A DNA stretch of 6,594 nucleotides from Rhodothermia bacterium (GTDB taxonomy: Bacteria; Bacteroidota; Rhodothermia; Balneolales; Natronogracilivirgulaceae): positions 1-6,594 of the forward strand of contig SKUI01000023.1 in the NCBI GenBank assembly GCA_007122185.1. The letters run 5' to 3'. The position numbers and the translations under genes were made by a program. Below, piece by piece: positions 1 to 6,490 of the stretch (its first letter is position 1; each line of letters opens with the position of its first letter). The notes beneath the pieces are model-generated. The model did no database searches. It was not told where the DNA came from and saw only the letters and a program-made list of their open reading frames with translations.

Positions 1-9
1 ATGCCATGA
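1..9 (+). CDS. Last codons of an upstream gene (probably thrA), partial
   Basis: The frame starting at base 1 reads Met-Pro-stop, with TGA at 7-9 overlapping the ATG of thrB at 6-8 in an ATGA arrangement. Such overlaps are typical of translationally coupled operon genes. In the usual thrABC order the gene before thrB is aspartokinase/homoserine dehydrogenase (thrA), so this is the likely owner of the stop codon. Only three codons are visible, so identity is pure inference from gene order, and the reading frame itself is not proven. Confidence 0.35.
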   Translation: MP

Positions 10-965
10 ACCAGATCCGTGTCTTCGCTCCGGCAACCGTTGCCAATGTCGCCTGCGGTTTTGACTCGCTGGGATTTGCCATCCACCAGCCCGGCGATAT
101 TGTGGAGGTGTCGCTCTCCGCGGAAGCGGGCGTCAGGATTACCGGCATCACCGGCGACGACGGGCGCCTGCCCCGGGAAGCGGAGAAAAATACGGCGGGG
201 GTGGCTGTCCTGGCACTTCTTGAGCACCTTGAAGAGTCGCAGGGAGTGGATATCGAGCTCCACAAGCGTATGCCGCTTGGAAGCGGGCTCGGATCGAGCG
301 CGGCCAGCTCGGTCGCCGCACTCTATGCCACAAACCAGCTGCTGGGCGGACCGCTCAAGAAGGAGGAAATGCTGCCCTTTGCCATGAAAGCCGAGGCCAG
401 CGCCTGTGGTTCCCCCCACGCCGATAATGTGGCGCCCGGACTCCTGGGTGGATTTGTGCTCATCCGCAGTTACAATCCGCTGGATGTCATCTCCATCGAC
501 TACCCCGAAAATCTGTACTGTACCATTCTGCATCCGCATATCGAGGTGCGTACCGAGGACTCGCGAAGAATTCTTCGGAAGCATATCAAACTGGCCGATG
601 CGGTAATCCAGTGGAGCAACCTGGCCGGACTCATAGCCGGGCTGGCAAAGTCCGATTTTGACCTGATCAGCCGCTCGCTCAACGATATCATCTTCGAACC
701 GGTACGCTCACTCCTCATTCCCGGATTTGACAGGGTGAAAGGAGCTGCCATTGCGTCCGGCGCTCTCGGGTGCAGCATCTCAGGGTCCGGTCCGTCGGTC
801 TTTGCTCTGAGTACATCAGCGGAGAAAGCCCGGGAAGTGGGGCTCGCCATGAAGCAGGCTTTCTCGGAAATGCAGCTTGAAAGTGATATCTACGTATCCC
901 CCGTTAACAGCATAGGGCCAAGAATCTTACAGACGGACGAAGATCCTGTGGCACCGGATTTCTAG
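6..965 (+). CDS. thrB: Homoserine kinase (ThrB)
   Basis: A cytoplasmic GHMP-family kinase of 319 residues that phosphorylates L-homoserine with ATP to O-phospho-L-homoserine, the substrate of the next gene product, ThrC. The length is close to the roughly 310 residues of E. coli ThrB. The N-terminus (VFAPATVANVACGFDSLG) matches the family's first strand and substrate loop. The ATP-binding glycine-rich loop PLGSGLGSSAAS is at residues 90-101. SPHADNVAPGLLGG starts at residue 136, and the third GHMP motif, CSISGSGPSVFAL, starts at residue 256. The ATG at 6 gives the family's normal N-terminus and overlaps an upstream TGA, suggesting translational coupling. thrC follows after 55 bases with no terminator between them, so the two are probably cotranscribed. 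Nothing looks truncated or damaged. Confidence 0.97.
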   Translation: MNQIRVFAPATVANVACGFDSLGFAIHQPGDIVEVSLSAEAGVRITGITGDDGRLPREAEKNTAGVAVLALLEHLEESQGVDIELHKRMPLGSGLGSSAASSVAALYATNQLLGGPLKKEEMLPFAMKAEASACGSPHADNVAPGLLGGFVLIRSYNPLDVISIDYPENLYCTILHPHIEVRTEDSRRILRKHIKLADAVIQWSNLAGLIAGLAKSDFDLISRSLNDIIFEPVRSLLIPGFDRVKGAAIASGALGCSISGSGPSVFALSTSAEKAREVGLAMKQAFSEMQLESDIYVSPVNSIGPRILQTDEDPVAPDF

Positions 966-1020
966 GCATCGGAAAGCATGACCGGCTGTTGATGCACAGC
1001 AGCTTAAATACACAGGCGTA

Positions 1021-2331
1021 ATGAAGCTCTACAGTACTCGGAACAGAAAAGAAACCGCGGACTTCCGTACCGCTGTCATCCGCGGACTGGCTCCGGACGG
1101 GGGGCTCTACATGCCCTCATCGCTGCCAGATTACCCAGGTTCGTTCTGGGCATCGCTCCGGGGAAAATCCCTGAAAACCAAAGCGCGCATCCTGTTCGAC
1201 CTGCTGCTTGAGGAAGATTTCAGCGACACCGAGAGGGCAGAAATCACGGAACGCGCCTTCACCTTTGATGCTCCGATGGTGAGCCTGGACGAGCGGACCC
1301 GCGTACTGGAGCTGTTTCATGGTCCAACCCTCGCGTTCAAGGATTTTGGCGCCCGCACCATGGCAGCCATGATGTCCGTTTTTGCCCGCCAGGAAGGGGA
1401 GACCATCACCATTGTCACCGCCACTTCGGGTGATACCGGCGCAGCCGTGGCCCACGGATTTCACAAGGCGCCCGGCGTGGAGGTTTTCATACTGTATCCA
1501 TCCGGACAGGTCAGCCCGCTCCAGGAAAAACAGTTCACGACACTGGGCGGCAATATTACGGCACTGGAGGTGGATGGGACATTTGACGACTGCCAGCGAC
1601 TGGTCAAGGCCTGTTTTGCCGACGGGAAAATCCGGGAAGCTAAAAAGCTTACCACCGCAAACTCGATCAACATTGCCCGGCTGCTTCCACAGATGATCTA
1701 TTACATCCACGCCATCACCGAACGGAACCCGGGCGGGATGGATGAGGGAACCTTACCCCCGGTCGTCTGCTCTGTGCCGAGCGGAAATTTCGGAAATCTG
1801 ACCGCCGGCCTGCTGGCACACAAAATGGGCCTGCCCATCCACCGTTTCATCGCCGCTACCAACGTGAATCACGTGGTGCCCGACTATCTGAGCGAGGGCC
1901 GTTTCCATCCGAAACCTTCCCTGCGCACCATATCCAATGCCATGGATGTGGGAGATCCCAGCAATTTCGACCGGATGCTCGACATGTACGGTAACGACCA
2001 TCGGGCCATGGCCCGTGACATCCATGGAGCATGGTTTGATGACCGGCAAACCAGGGAAGCTATTGTGGAAGTATGGGAGCGGTACGGATACCTTATGGAT
2101 CCGCACACAGCCGTGGGATACCTTGGCTGCAGGCAGCAAACAGCAGAAAATGAACAGGGGCTAATCCTGGCAACCGCGCATCCCGCCAAGTTCCCGGAAA
2201 CCATCACGATCCTGCTTCCTGATGCGCTTGAGACACCCGCGCGGCTCGTTGAGGCCTCCGCCGGAAAGAAGCAATCCATTCCGGTGCGCGCGCATATGGA
2301 TGCCGTAAGAGAGGTCCTGCTGAAAAACTAA
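1021..2331 (+). CDS. thrC: Threonine synthase (ThrC)
   Basis: A cytoplasmic PLP enzyme of 436 residues that converts O-phospho-L-homoserine and water to L-threonine and phosphate, the last step of threonine synthesis. It begins MKLYSTRN, like the E. coli enzyme (MKLYNLKD), and is nearly the same length (428 in E. coli). The PLP lysine is K107 in GPTLAFKDFG (residues 101-110), the same position as in E. coli. TATSGDTGAAVAHGF (from residue 133) and SVPSGNFGNLTAGL (from residue 251) are the phosphate/cofactor-binding loops, and TAHPAKFPE near residues 385-393 is a conserved C-terminal motif. This is the long, E. coli-like class with an N-terminal extension, not the shorter archaeal/plant-like class. 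No Shine-Dalgarno is evident before the ATG. It directly follows thrB on the same strand, and no clear terminator is visible after its stop. Confidence 0.98.
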   Translation: MKLYSTRNRKETADFRTAVIRGLAPDGGLYMPSSLPDYPGSFWASLRGKSLKTKARILFDLLLEEDFSDTERAEITERAFTFDAPMVSLDERTRVLELFHGPTLAFKDFGARTMAAMMSVFARQEGETITIVTATSGDTGAAVAHGFHKAPGVEVFILYPSGQVSPLQEKQFTTLGGNITALEVDGTFDDCQRLVKACFADGKIREAKKLTTANSINIARLLPQMIYYIHAITERNPGGMDEGTLPPVVCSVPSGNFGNLTAGLLAHKMGLPIHRFIAATNVNHVVPDYLSEGRFHPKPSLRTISNAMDVGDPSNFDRMLDMYGNDHRAMARDIHGAWFDDRQTREAIVEVWERYGYLMDPHTAVGYLGCRQQTAENEQGLILATAHPAKFPETITILLPDALETPARLVEASAGKKQSIPVRAHMDAVREVLLKN

Positions 2332-2347
2332 ATCTCCAGAACCAACG

Positions 2348-2378
2348 TTTAGGGAGAGAAAGAAAAGCAGTATCTTTG
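2348..2378 (+). promoter_or_regulatory. Bacteroidota-type promoter for mnmA
   Basis: The sequence TATCTTTG at 2371-2378 is an exact match to the Bacteroidota -7 consensus TAnnTTTG. TTTA at 2348-2351 lies 19 bases upstream, one mismatch from the -33 consensus TTTG and within the usual spacing. Transcription would be expected to start a few bases after 2378, leaving a leader of roughly 70 bases before the mnmA ATG at 2458. It sits in the 126-base gap after thrC, where a new transcription unit is plausible. The match is by eye and the start site is not demonstrated. Confidence 0.6.
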
Positions 2379-2457
2379 CAAAATTCAGTATTTTGGGCGC
2401 AGGATCCCGGGTGGATGCGGCCCGTGACACACAGCAGATTTATCCAGAAAAGCAGTT

Positions 2458-3591
2458 ATGAGTTCCAAAGGACGCGTACTGGTAGCCATGAGCGGGGGCG
2501 TGGATTCCTCGGTGGCAGCCGTTATGCTCAGTGAGCAGGGCTATGAGGTGATCGGTATCACCATGAAAACCTGGGATTACGCCCAAAGCGGCGGCAAATC
2601 CAACAAGGAGACCGGGTGCTGCACCCTGGAATCGATGAACGACGCACGCGAAGTGGCCGGCCGTTTCGGCTTCAACCATTTTATCGTCGACATCCGTGAT
2701 GAGTTCGGCGACTGGGTGATCGAACGCTTCGTAGAAGAATACATGGCCGGACGCACTCCCAATCCGTGCGTGCTCTGCAATACGCATATCAAATGGGCGG
2801 CACTGCTGAAGCGGGCGGACAAGCTGGGCTGTAATTTTATCGCCACCGGGCATTACGCCAACGTGCGTGAGGAAAACGGCCGCTACGTGATCTCGCGCGG
2901 AAAGGATATCCACAAGGACCAGTCTTATGCATTGTGGGGTGTGGACCAGAAACATCTTGCCCGGACGCGCTTTCCGCTCGGAAATTACCACAAATCGGAA
3001 ATACGGCAATTTGCCCAGGATTACGGGCTGTTCAACGTAGCCAACAAGAAAGATTCGTATGAGATCTGCTTTGTGCCGGACAACGATTACCGCCGCTTTC
3101 TACGTGACCGCGTGGACGGGTTGCAGGAGAAAGTAGAGGGCGGGCTGTTTGTGGACCGGGATGGCAACGTTATTGGAAAACACCGTGGATACCCGTTTTA
3201 TACGATCGGACAGCGGCGCGGATTGCATCTTGCCATGGGGAAGCCGGTATACGTCACCCATATCGATCCGGAAACCAACACCATAACCGTGGGGGAGGAA
3301 TCCGAGCTGATGAATACGACTGCCATTGCGCGCAATATCGTGATGGGCAAATACGAAAGCATTACAGAAGAGGAGATGCCTGTGAACGCGGCTATACGGT
3401 ACAATGATACCGGTGAGCCCGGTTTCCTGACACAAACAGGGGATGACGAATTCATGGTGCGATTTCCCGAAGGCCGATCAGCCATCACACCCGGGCAGGC
3501 GCTGGTGGCTTATGAGGGCAACGATGTACTTGCCGGCGGATGGATCTTCAAGGCCACGGAACCGCTTTTCGATAACCTAATCTCATCCTGA
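2458..3591 (+). CDS. mnmA: tRNA-specific 2-thiouridylase (MnmA)
   Basis: An ATP-dependent cytoplasmic enzyme of 377 residues (E. coli 368) that places sulfur on the wobble uridine U34 of Lys, Glu and Gln tRNAs, normally taking sulfur from a relay or a cysteine desulfurase. The PP-loop ATP site SGGVDSS is at residues 12-18. The catalytic cysteine is C107 in TPNPCVLCN, equivalent to E. coli C102. The second cysteine, which carries the persulfide, is C204 in YEICFVPDNDYRRFL, equivalent to C199. GHYA at 131-134, KDQSY at 153-157 and YTIGQRRGL at 248-256 are further family motifs, and the C-terminus has the expected beta-barrel ending AGGWI. Additional cysteines C54 and C55 (ETGCCTLES) and C104 next to the active site are as I recall from Bacteroidota homologues. 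The ATG at 2458 gives the normal N-terminus; no Shine-Dalgarno is visible. A promoter-like site lies about 80 bases upstream. Confidence 0.98.
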   Translation: MSSKGRVLVAMSGGVDSSVAAVMLSEQGYEVIGITMKTWDYAQSGGKSNKETGCCTLESMNDAREVAGRFGFNHFIVDIRDEFGDWVIERFVEEYMAGRTPNPCVLCNTHIKWAALLKRADKLGCNFIATGHYANVREENGRYVISRGKDIHKDQSYALWGVDQKHLARTRFPLGNYHKSEIRQFAQDYGLFNVANKKDSYEICFVPDNDYRRFLRDRVDGLQEKVEGGLFVDRDGNVIGKHRGYPFYTIGQRRGLHLAMGKPVYVTHIDPETNTITVGEESELMNTTAIARNIVMGKYESITEEEMPVNAAIRYNDTGEPGFLTQTGDDEFMVRFPEGRSAITPGQALVAYEGNDVLAGGWIFKATEPLFDNLISS

Positions 3592-4469
3592 TGGACAGAA
3601 TACGACAATCTACGGCACATGGGAATCCTGCTTTGCGCACTCTGCAGACAGCGTTTTCCGTCAGATCAACCTGCGGCACATTGGCCATTCTGCTGTTACT
3701 CACCATGGCGGTATGGACAAACCCGTTCGCCTTGGCAAAACAGGGCGGAATGAGCGAATCGGCCATATCATCCGGCAGCAATACGTTTGAGGGCAGTCTT
3801 ACACTCAGCCGATATACGATCAGGGCGGACGGAAGCGAGCACTGGGTGTCCAGCACGCCGCTGCTTATCCATCCGAATTTCATCCTTCTGGTTCAATCCG
3901 AGGGGGGATCCGTCGAACTTCTGGGGAACATCAGGGCAGAGGGTATCATTGTGCGTCAGGTTCGGGAGGATTTTGTGTTCCTGACCCCGGACCGGAAAGC
4001 TGTGATCATGACCCGGCAGGAATTGCAGCAGATGATTGCAATGTTCGACTCCATGCGAGGACATTCCGCCCGGGAGCAGGCTTCGGAACCCGATGTTATG
4101 TTCAACGCAACCGGGGAAAAGAAAGAGATTGAGGGATACGTTGCGGAAAAATGGATAGCACGGCAGGAGGGTAGCAGTTCGGAATGGCACTACTGGGTCA
4201 CGGATGAACTCACCATTCCATGGGGATTGCTGTCGGAACAGTGGCTGACGAAACAGCTCTCGCTCTCGGGCCTTCCGGCGGAGCGCTGGTTTGTGGACGA
4301 AAAACTGCCGGTCCGGGCCGAACTTTGGTCGAATGGAGAACTTGCTGAAATAATAAAAATAAAAGATATTACCCCCCATAGAATTCCGGAATCGCGATTT
4401 CAGATCCCCGCCGAATATCAGCGCATCACATTCCAGCAGATGTTATTTGACCGCATGCGGAACCGCTGA
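3591..4469 (+). CDS. Exported protein of unknown function, DUF4412-like C-terminal half
   Basis: A protein of 292 residues whose function I do not recognise. The ATG shares its A with the TGA stop of mnmA (TGATG), so it is probably translationally coupled to mnmA. The N-terminus is a long basic, polar stretch (residues 1-30), then a hydrophobic core (about 31-42) and a possible signal-peptidase site after A49 (FALA-KQ), so the mature part should lie in the periplasm or outer envelope. There is no lipobox. The mature part has features seen in DUF4412/LolA-like proteins: an early beta-rich section (EGSLTLSRYTIRADGSEHW), then IEGYVAEKWIA near 180-190, WHYWVTDEL at 199-207, and a C-terminal IPESRFQIPAEY at 265-276. 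DUF4412 membership is from remembered pattern only and could be wrong. A shorter start inside the signal region is possible, but the overlap favours this one. Codon use looks like its neighbours'. Confidence 0.85.
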   Translation: MDRIRQSTAHGNPALRTLQTAFSVRSTCGTLAILLLLTMAVWTNPFALAKQGGMSESAISSGSNTFEGSLTLSRYTIRADGSEHWVSSTPLLIHPNFILLVQSEGGSVELLGNIRAEGIIVRQVREDFVFLTPDRKAVIMTRQELQQMIAMFDSMRGHSAREQASEPDVMFNATGEKKEIEGYVAEKWIARQEGSSSEWHYWVTDELTIPWGLLSEQWLTKQLSLSGLPAERWFVDEKLPVRAELWSNGELAEIIKIKDITPHRIPESRFQIPAEYQRITFQQMLFDRMRNR

Positions 4470-4513
4470 GTATAAGACGGGAGATTTGAAATCCACAAAA
4501 TCATAACAGCCAG

Positions 4514-5257
4514 GTGAAACCAATACGACTGCTATCCCTTCTGACCGCGCTGCTCCTGCTCACCCAATGCGGGACCCCGGAGCGTATATACGAGTATCAT
4601 CCCTCCGAAAAAGATCACATCTATTATGATATAGACGGCGCCATTGAGGATGATGAAACCATGAGCGAATTTATCGGTCCGTACGTACGCGAAATGGCAC
4701 GCACCATGGACCGGGTGCTTACGGTCAGTGAAGGGCCGTTCGAGCGCGGCAAACCCGAGGGCGCTCTGGGAAACCTGTCGGCCGACATTGTCCGGTACCG
4801 TGCCACCGCCGAAATGCGCAAGCGCGTGGATGTGAGCGTTATGAACAACGGGGGCCTTCGCGTACCCTTGCCGGAAGGAGAGATCACGGTCGGACATATC
4901 TACGAACTGATGCCGTTTGAAAATTACATAGCCGTGCTGCGATTTACCGGCGAGCAGATTACCCGAATCGCCAACGAGCTTGCAGCCGTGAACGGCGAGG
5001 CGGTCAGCGGCATGCGGTTCCGCATCGTCAACGGCAGGGCGCGTGACATCCTGATCGATTCTTTGAGCGTGGATCCCGATCGCCACTACTGGCTGGCCAC
5101 GAACAACTGGATGGCCGATGGCGGCGGGGATTCGCCCACACTTTGGGAACCGCTCGAACGCCGCAATATCGACATCCTCATCCGTGATGCCATCATAGAA
5201 TATCTCAGGGCCAGGGAAAGCATCGCACCGTACACCGACCAGCGCATCCGTAACTGA
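4514..5257 (+). CDS. Lipoprotein with 5'-nucleotidase C-terminal domain
   Basis: A protein of 247 residues starting at GTG; no ATG nearby would keep the export signal, so GTG is chosen. The N-terminus MKPIRLLSLLTALLLLTQC is a lipoprotein signal with the putative lipidated cysteine at C19. Glutamine at -1 makes the lipobox (LTQC) atypical. The rest is a stand-alone 5'-nucleotidase C-terminal domain, the part that binds the base and sugar of the nucleotide in UshA-type enzymes. Signatures are GNLSADIV, MNNGGLR at 110-116, ITVGHIYELMPFENY ending at residue 138, RFTGEQI, and ATNNWMADGGGD at 195-206. It lacks the metal-binding catalytic domain, which is encoded by the next gene 6 bases downstream, so the two products probably form one functional nucleotidase or phosphoesterase. 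It follows the unknown exported protein after 44 bases with no visible terminator. Substrate specificity cannot be told from sequence. Confidence 0.93.
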   Translation: MKPIRLLSLLTALLLLTQCGTPERIYEYHPSEKDHIYYDIDGAIEDDETMSEFIGPYVREMARTMDRVLTVSEGPFERGKPEGALGNLSADIVRYRATAEMRKRVDVSVMNNGGLRVPLPEGEITVGHIYELMPFENYIAVLRFTGEQITRIANELAAVNGEAVSGMRFRIVNGRARDILIDSLSVDPDRHYWLATNNWMADGGGDSPTLWEPLERRNIDILIRDAIIEYLRARESIAPYTDQRIRN

Positions 5258-5263
5258 TTGATC

Positions 5264-6256
5264 ATGAACAGAAAAACCTTTCTCAAAAACTCTGCCATCC
5301 TGGGTGCCGGACTTGGTCTGGGTGGATTTTTTCCCTACAGCGAAGTGCAGGGCGTCGCACAAAGACGGGTCACCATTCTGCATACGAATGACACTCACGC
5401 CCGTATTGAACCTTTTTCCGATTCCGCGCCTAGATACGCCGGAATGGGCGGCGTGGCACGGCGTACCACGTTGATCAGGCAGCTAAGGGCTGAAAACCCG
5501 GACAGTCTTCTGCTGGATGCGGGCGACGTTTTCCAGGGCACACCCTATTTCAACAAGTTCAACGGCGCCCTTGATTTCGAAGTGATGAGCAAGATGGGAT
5601 ACGATGCCGTGACCATAGGGAATCACGAATTCGATAACGAGGTGCGTGGATTCGAGGAAGTCATGGGCAAAGCCCGGTTCCCGTTTGTCTCCACAAACTA
5701 TGATTTCGGCACTACGCGCATGGGGCGGCGGGTGCACAAGTTCCTGATCCGCCAGGTTGCCGGGGTCAAAATTGGTATATTCGGGCTGGGCGTTGATTTT
5801 GAAAACCTGGTGCTGCCCCATCTGCACCGCGGTGTGACCTATCTCGATCCGGTGGAGGTGGCTGCTGATACCACAGCGCATCTCAAAGGATACCATCAGT
5901 GCGACATGGTGATCTGCCTGAGCCACATCGGTTACCGGTACAACGACAATCGTGTCAGCGACCGCGTTGTGGCACATCAGGTTGACGGAATCGATCTTAT
6001 CATTGGCGGGCACACCCATACCTTTATGCCGGAGCCCGAGCTGTTCGAAAAACCGGATGGCAGCCGTACCTGGGTGTCGCAGGTCGGGTTTGCCGGAATT
6101 GTTCTGGGCCGGCTTGATTTCTACTTCGACAGGGGGAGACAGATCGCGGCTGTCCGCAACCACAATTATCCCGTCACCGATGGCGGCCCGGATTCCGGGA
6201 CGTATGCCGAATTGATTTCGCGGATATCGGCTGACGGCGGTGCTGTCAGCGTGTAA
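5264..6256 (+). CDS. Exported metallophosphatase (5'-nucleotidase N-terminal catalytic domain)
   Basis: A protein of 330 residues with a calcineurin-like two-metal phosphoesterase domain of the UshA/5'-nucleotidase type. Metal-site motifs are all intact: HTNDTH at 40-45, GDVFQG at 87-92, GNHEFDN at 119-125, LSHIG near 219-223 and GGHTHT at 248-253. The N-terminus MNRKTFLKNSAILGAGLGLGG resembles a twin-arginine (Tat) signal, with RK instead of RR followed by xFLK and a small-residue hydrophobic core. A TTG at 5258 would add two residues, but the ATG at 5264 gives the usual start for such signals. It ends after the catalytic domain and lacks the nucleotide-binding C-terminal domain, which is supplied by the preceding gene. 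Expected activity is hydrolysis of nucleoside monophosphates or related phosphoesters in the periplasm or at the cell surface. The two genes almost touch and should be cotranscribed. Confidence 0.94.
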   Translation: MNRKTFLKNSAILGAGLGLGGFFPYSEVQGVAQRRVTILHTNDTHARIEPFSDSAPRYAGMGGVARRTTLIRQLRAENPDSLLLDAGDVFQGTPYFNKFNGALDFEVMSKMGYDAVTIGNHEFDNEVRGFEEVMGKARFPFVSTNYDFGTTRMGRRVHKFLIRQVAGVKIGIFGLGVDFENLVLPHLHRGVTYLDPVEVAADTTAHLKGYHQCDMVICLSHIGYRYNDNRVSDRVVAHQVDGIDLIIGGHTHTFMPEPELFEKPDGSRTWVSQVGFAGIVLGRLDFYFDRGRQIAAVRNHNYPVTDGGPDSGTYAELISRISADGGAVSV

Positions 6257-6263
6257 ACGACTG

Positions 6264-6446
6264 GCCGGACAAATTGGCCTGGCAGTAACTGCAAGCGCAG
6301 AAAATTGCCTGGCAGTAAATGTAAAGCCGGGCAATGAATGTAAAGCCGGGCAGTAAATGTAAAGCCGGGCAGTAAATGAAAAGCCGGGCAATGAATGAAT
6401 AGCCGGGCAATGAATGAATAGCCGGGCAATGAATTACGAGCCGGGT
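6264..6446. repeat. Tandem array of a 19-bp GCCGGGC-headed repeat
   Basis: Seven head-to-tail 19-base units run without spacers from 6307 to 6439 (starts at 6307, 6326, 6345, 6364, 6383, 6402, 6421). The consensus is GCCGGGCARTRAATGWAWA. Units 5 and 6 are identical; unit 1 has GCCTGGC, and unit 7 diverges in its last five bases. Degenerate copies flank the core: GCCGGACAA at 6264, GCCTGGCAGTAACTGCAAG at 6277-6295, and GCCGGGT at 6440-6446. The leading GCCGGGC is a small interrupted palindrome (GCC-G-GGC), and the remaining 12 bases are A/T-rich. The array lies between the metallophosphatase stop and the aldo/keto reductase start. There are no unique spacers, so it is not CRISPR. I do not recognise the family; it could be a replication-slippage VNTR or a protein-binding array. 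Confidence 0.95.
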
Positions 6447-6479
6447 GATCAAGCAGAATTCGGTCAGGTATGTAAATAC

Positions 6480-6484
6480 GGAGG
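6480..6484 (+). promoter_or_regulatory. Shine-Dalgarno deciding the aldo/keto reductase start
   Basis: GGAGG lies six bases before the ATG at 6491 and directly abuts an earlier in-frame ATG at 6485. Spacing therefore favours 6491. This is the only strong Shine-Dalgarno I see in the window; the other starts have weak or none, as is common in Bacteroidota. Confidence 0.6.
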
Positions 6485-6490
6485 ATGGCA

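Noticed and set aside
985..1000. Inverted repeat GCTGT...ACAGC between thrB and thrC
   Set aside because: The stem is five bases with no T-run after it; too weak for a terminator and expected by chance.
2333..2357. Inverted repeat TCTCC...GGAGA after thrC as a possible terminator
   Set aside because: A five-base stem with a 15-base loop and no following T-run; an A/G-rich stretch and the promoter follow instead.
5258..5263. TTG at 5258 as start of the metallophosphatase
   Set aside because: ATG at 5264 in the same frame gives the standard MNRKTFLK signal start; the TTG adds only two residues.
4532..5398. Long minus-strand open frame (288 codons) opposite the lipoprotein gene
   Set aside because: It is a shadow of the + strand nucleotidase C-terminal domain gene; no family resemblance was seen in its translation.
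6282..6300. Small palindromes GCAGTAACTGC and CTGCAAGCGCAG next to the array
   Set aside because: Stems of four to five bases that overlap each other; followed by A's, not T's, on the + strand, so not a terminator. They probably arose from degenerate repeat units.
5483..6391. Long minus-strand open frame (302 codons) opposite the metallophosphatase and entering the repeat
   Set aside because: It lies antisense to a gene with intact catalytic motifs, shows no recognisable domain, and its start region is only repeat translation.
6307..6439. Possible CRISPR array
   Set aside because: The units are only 19 bases long and directly abut, with no unique spacers and no cas genes nearby.
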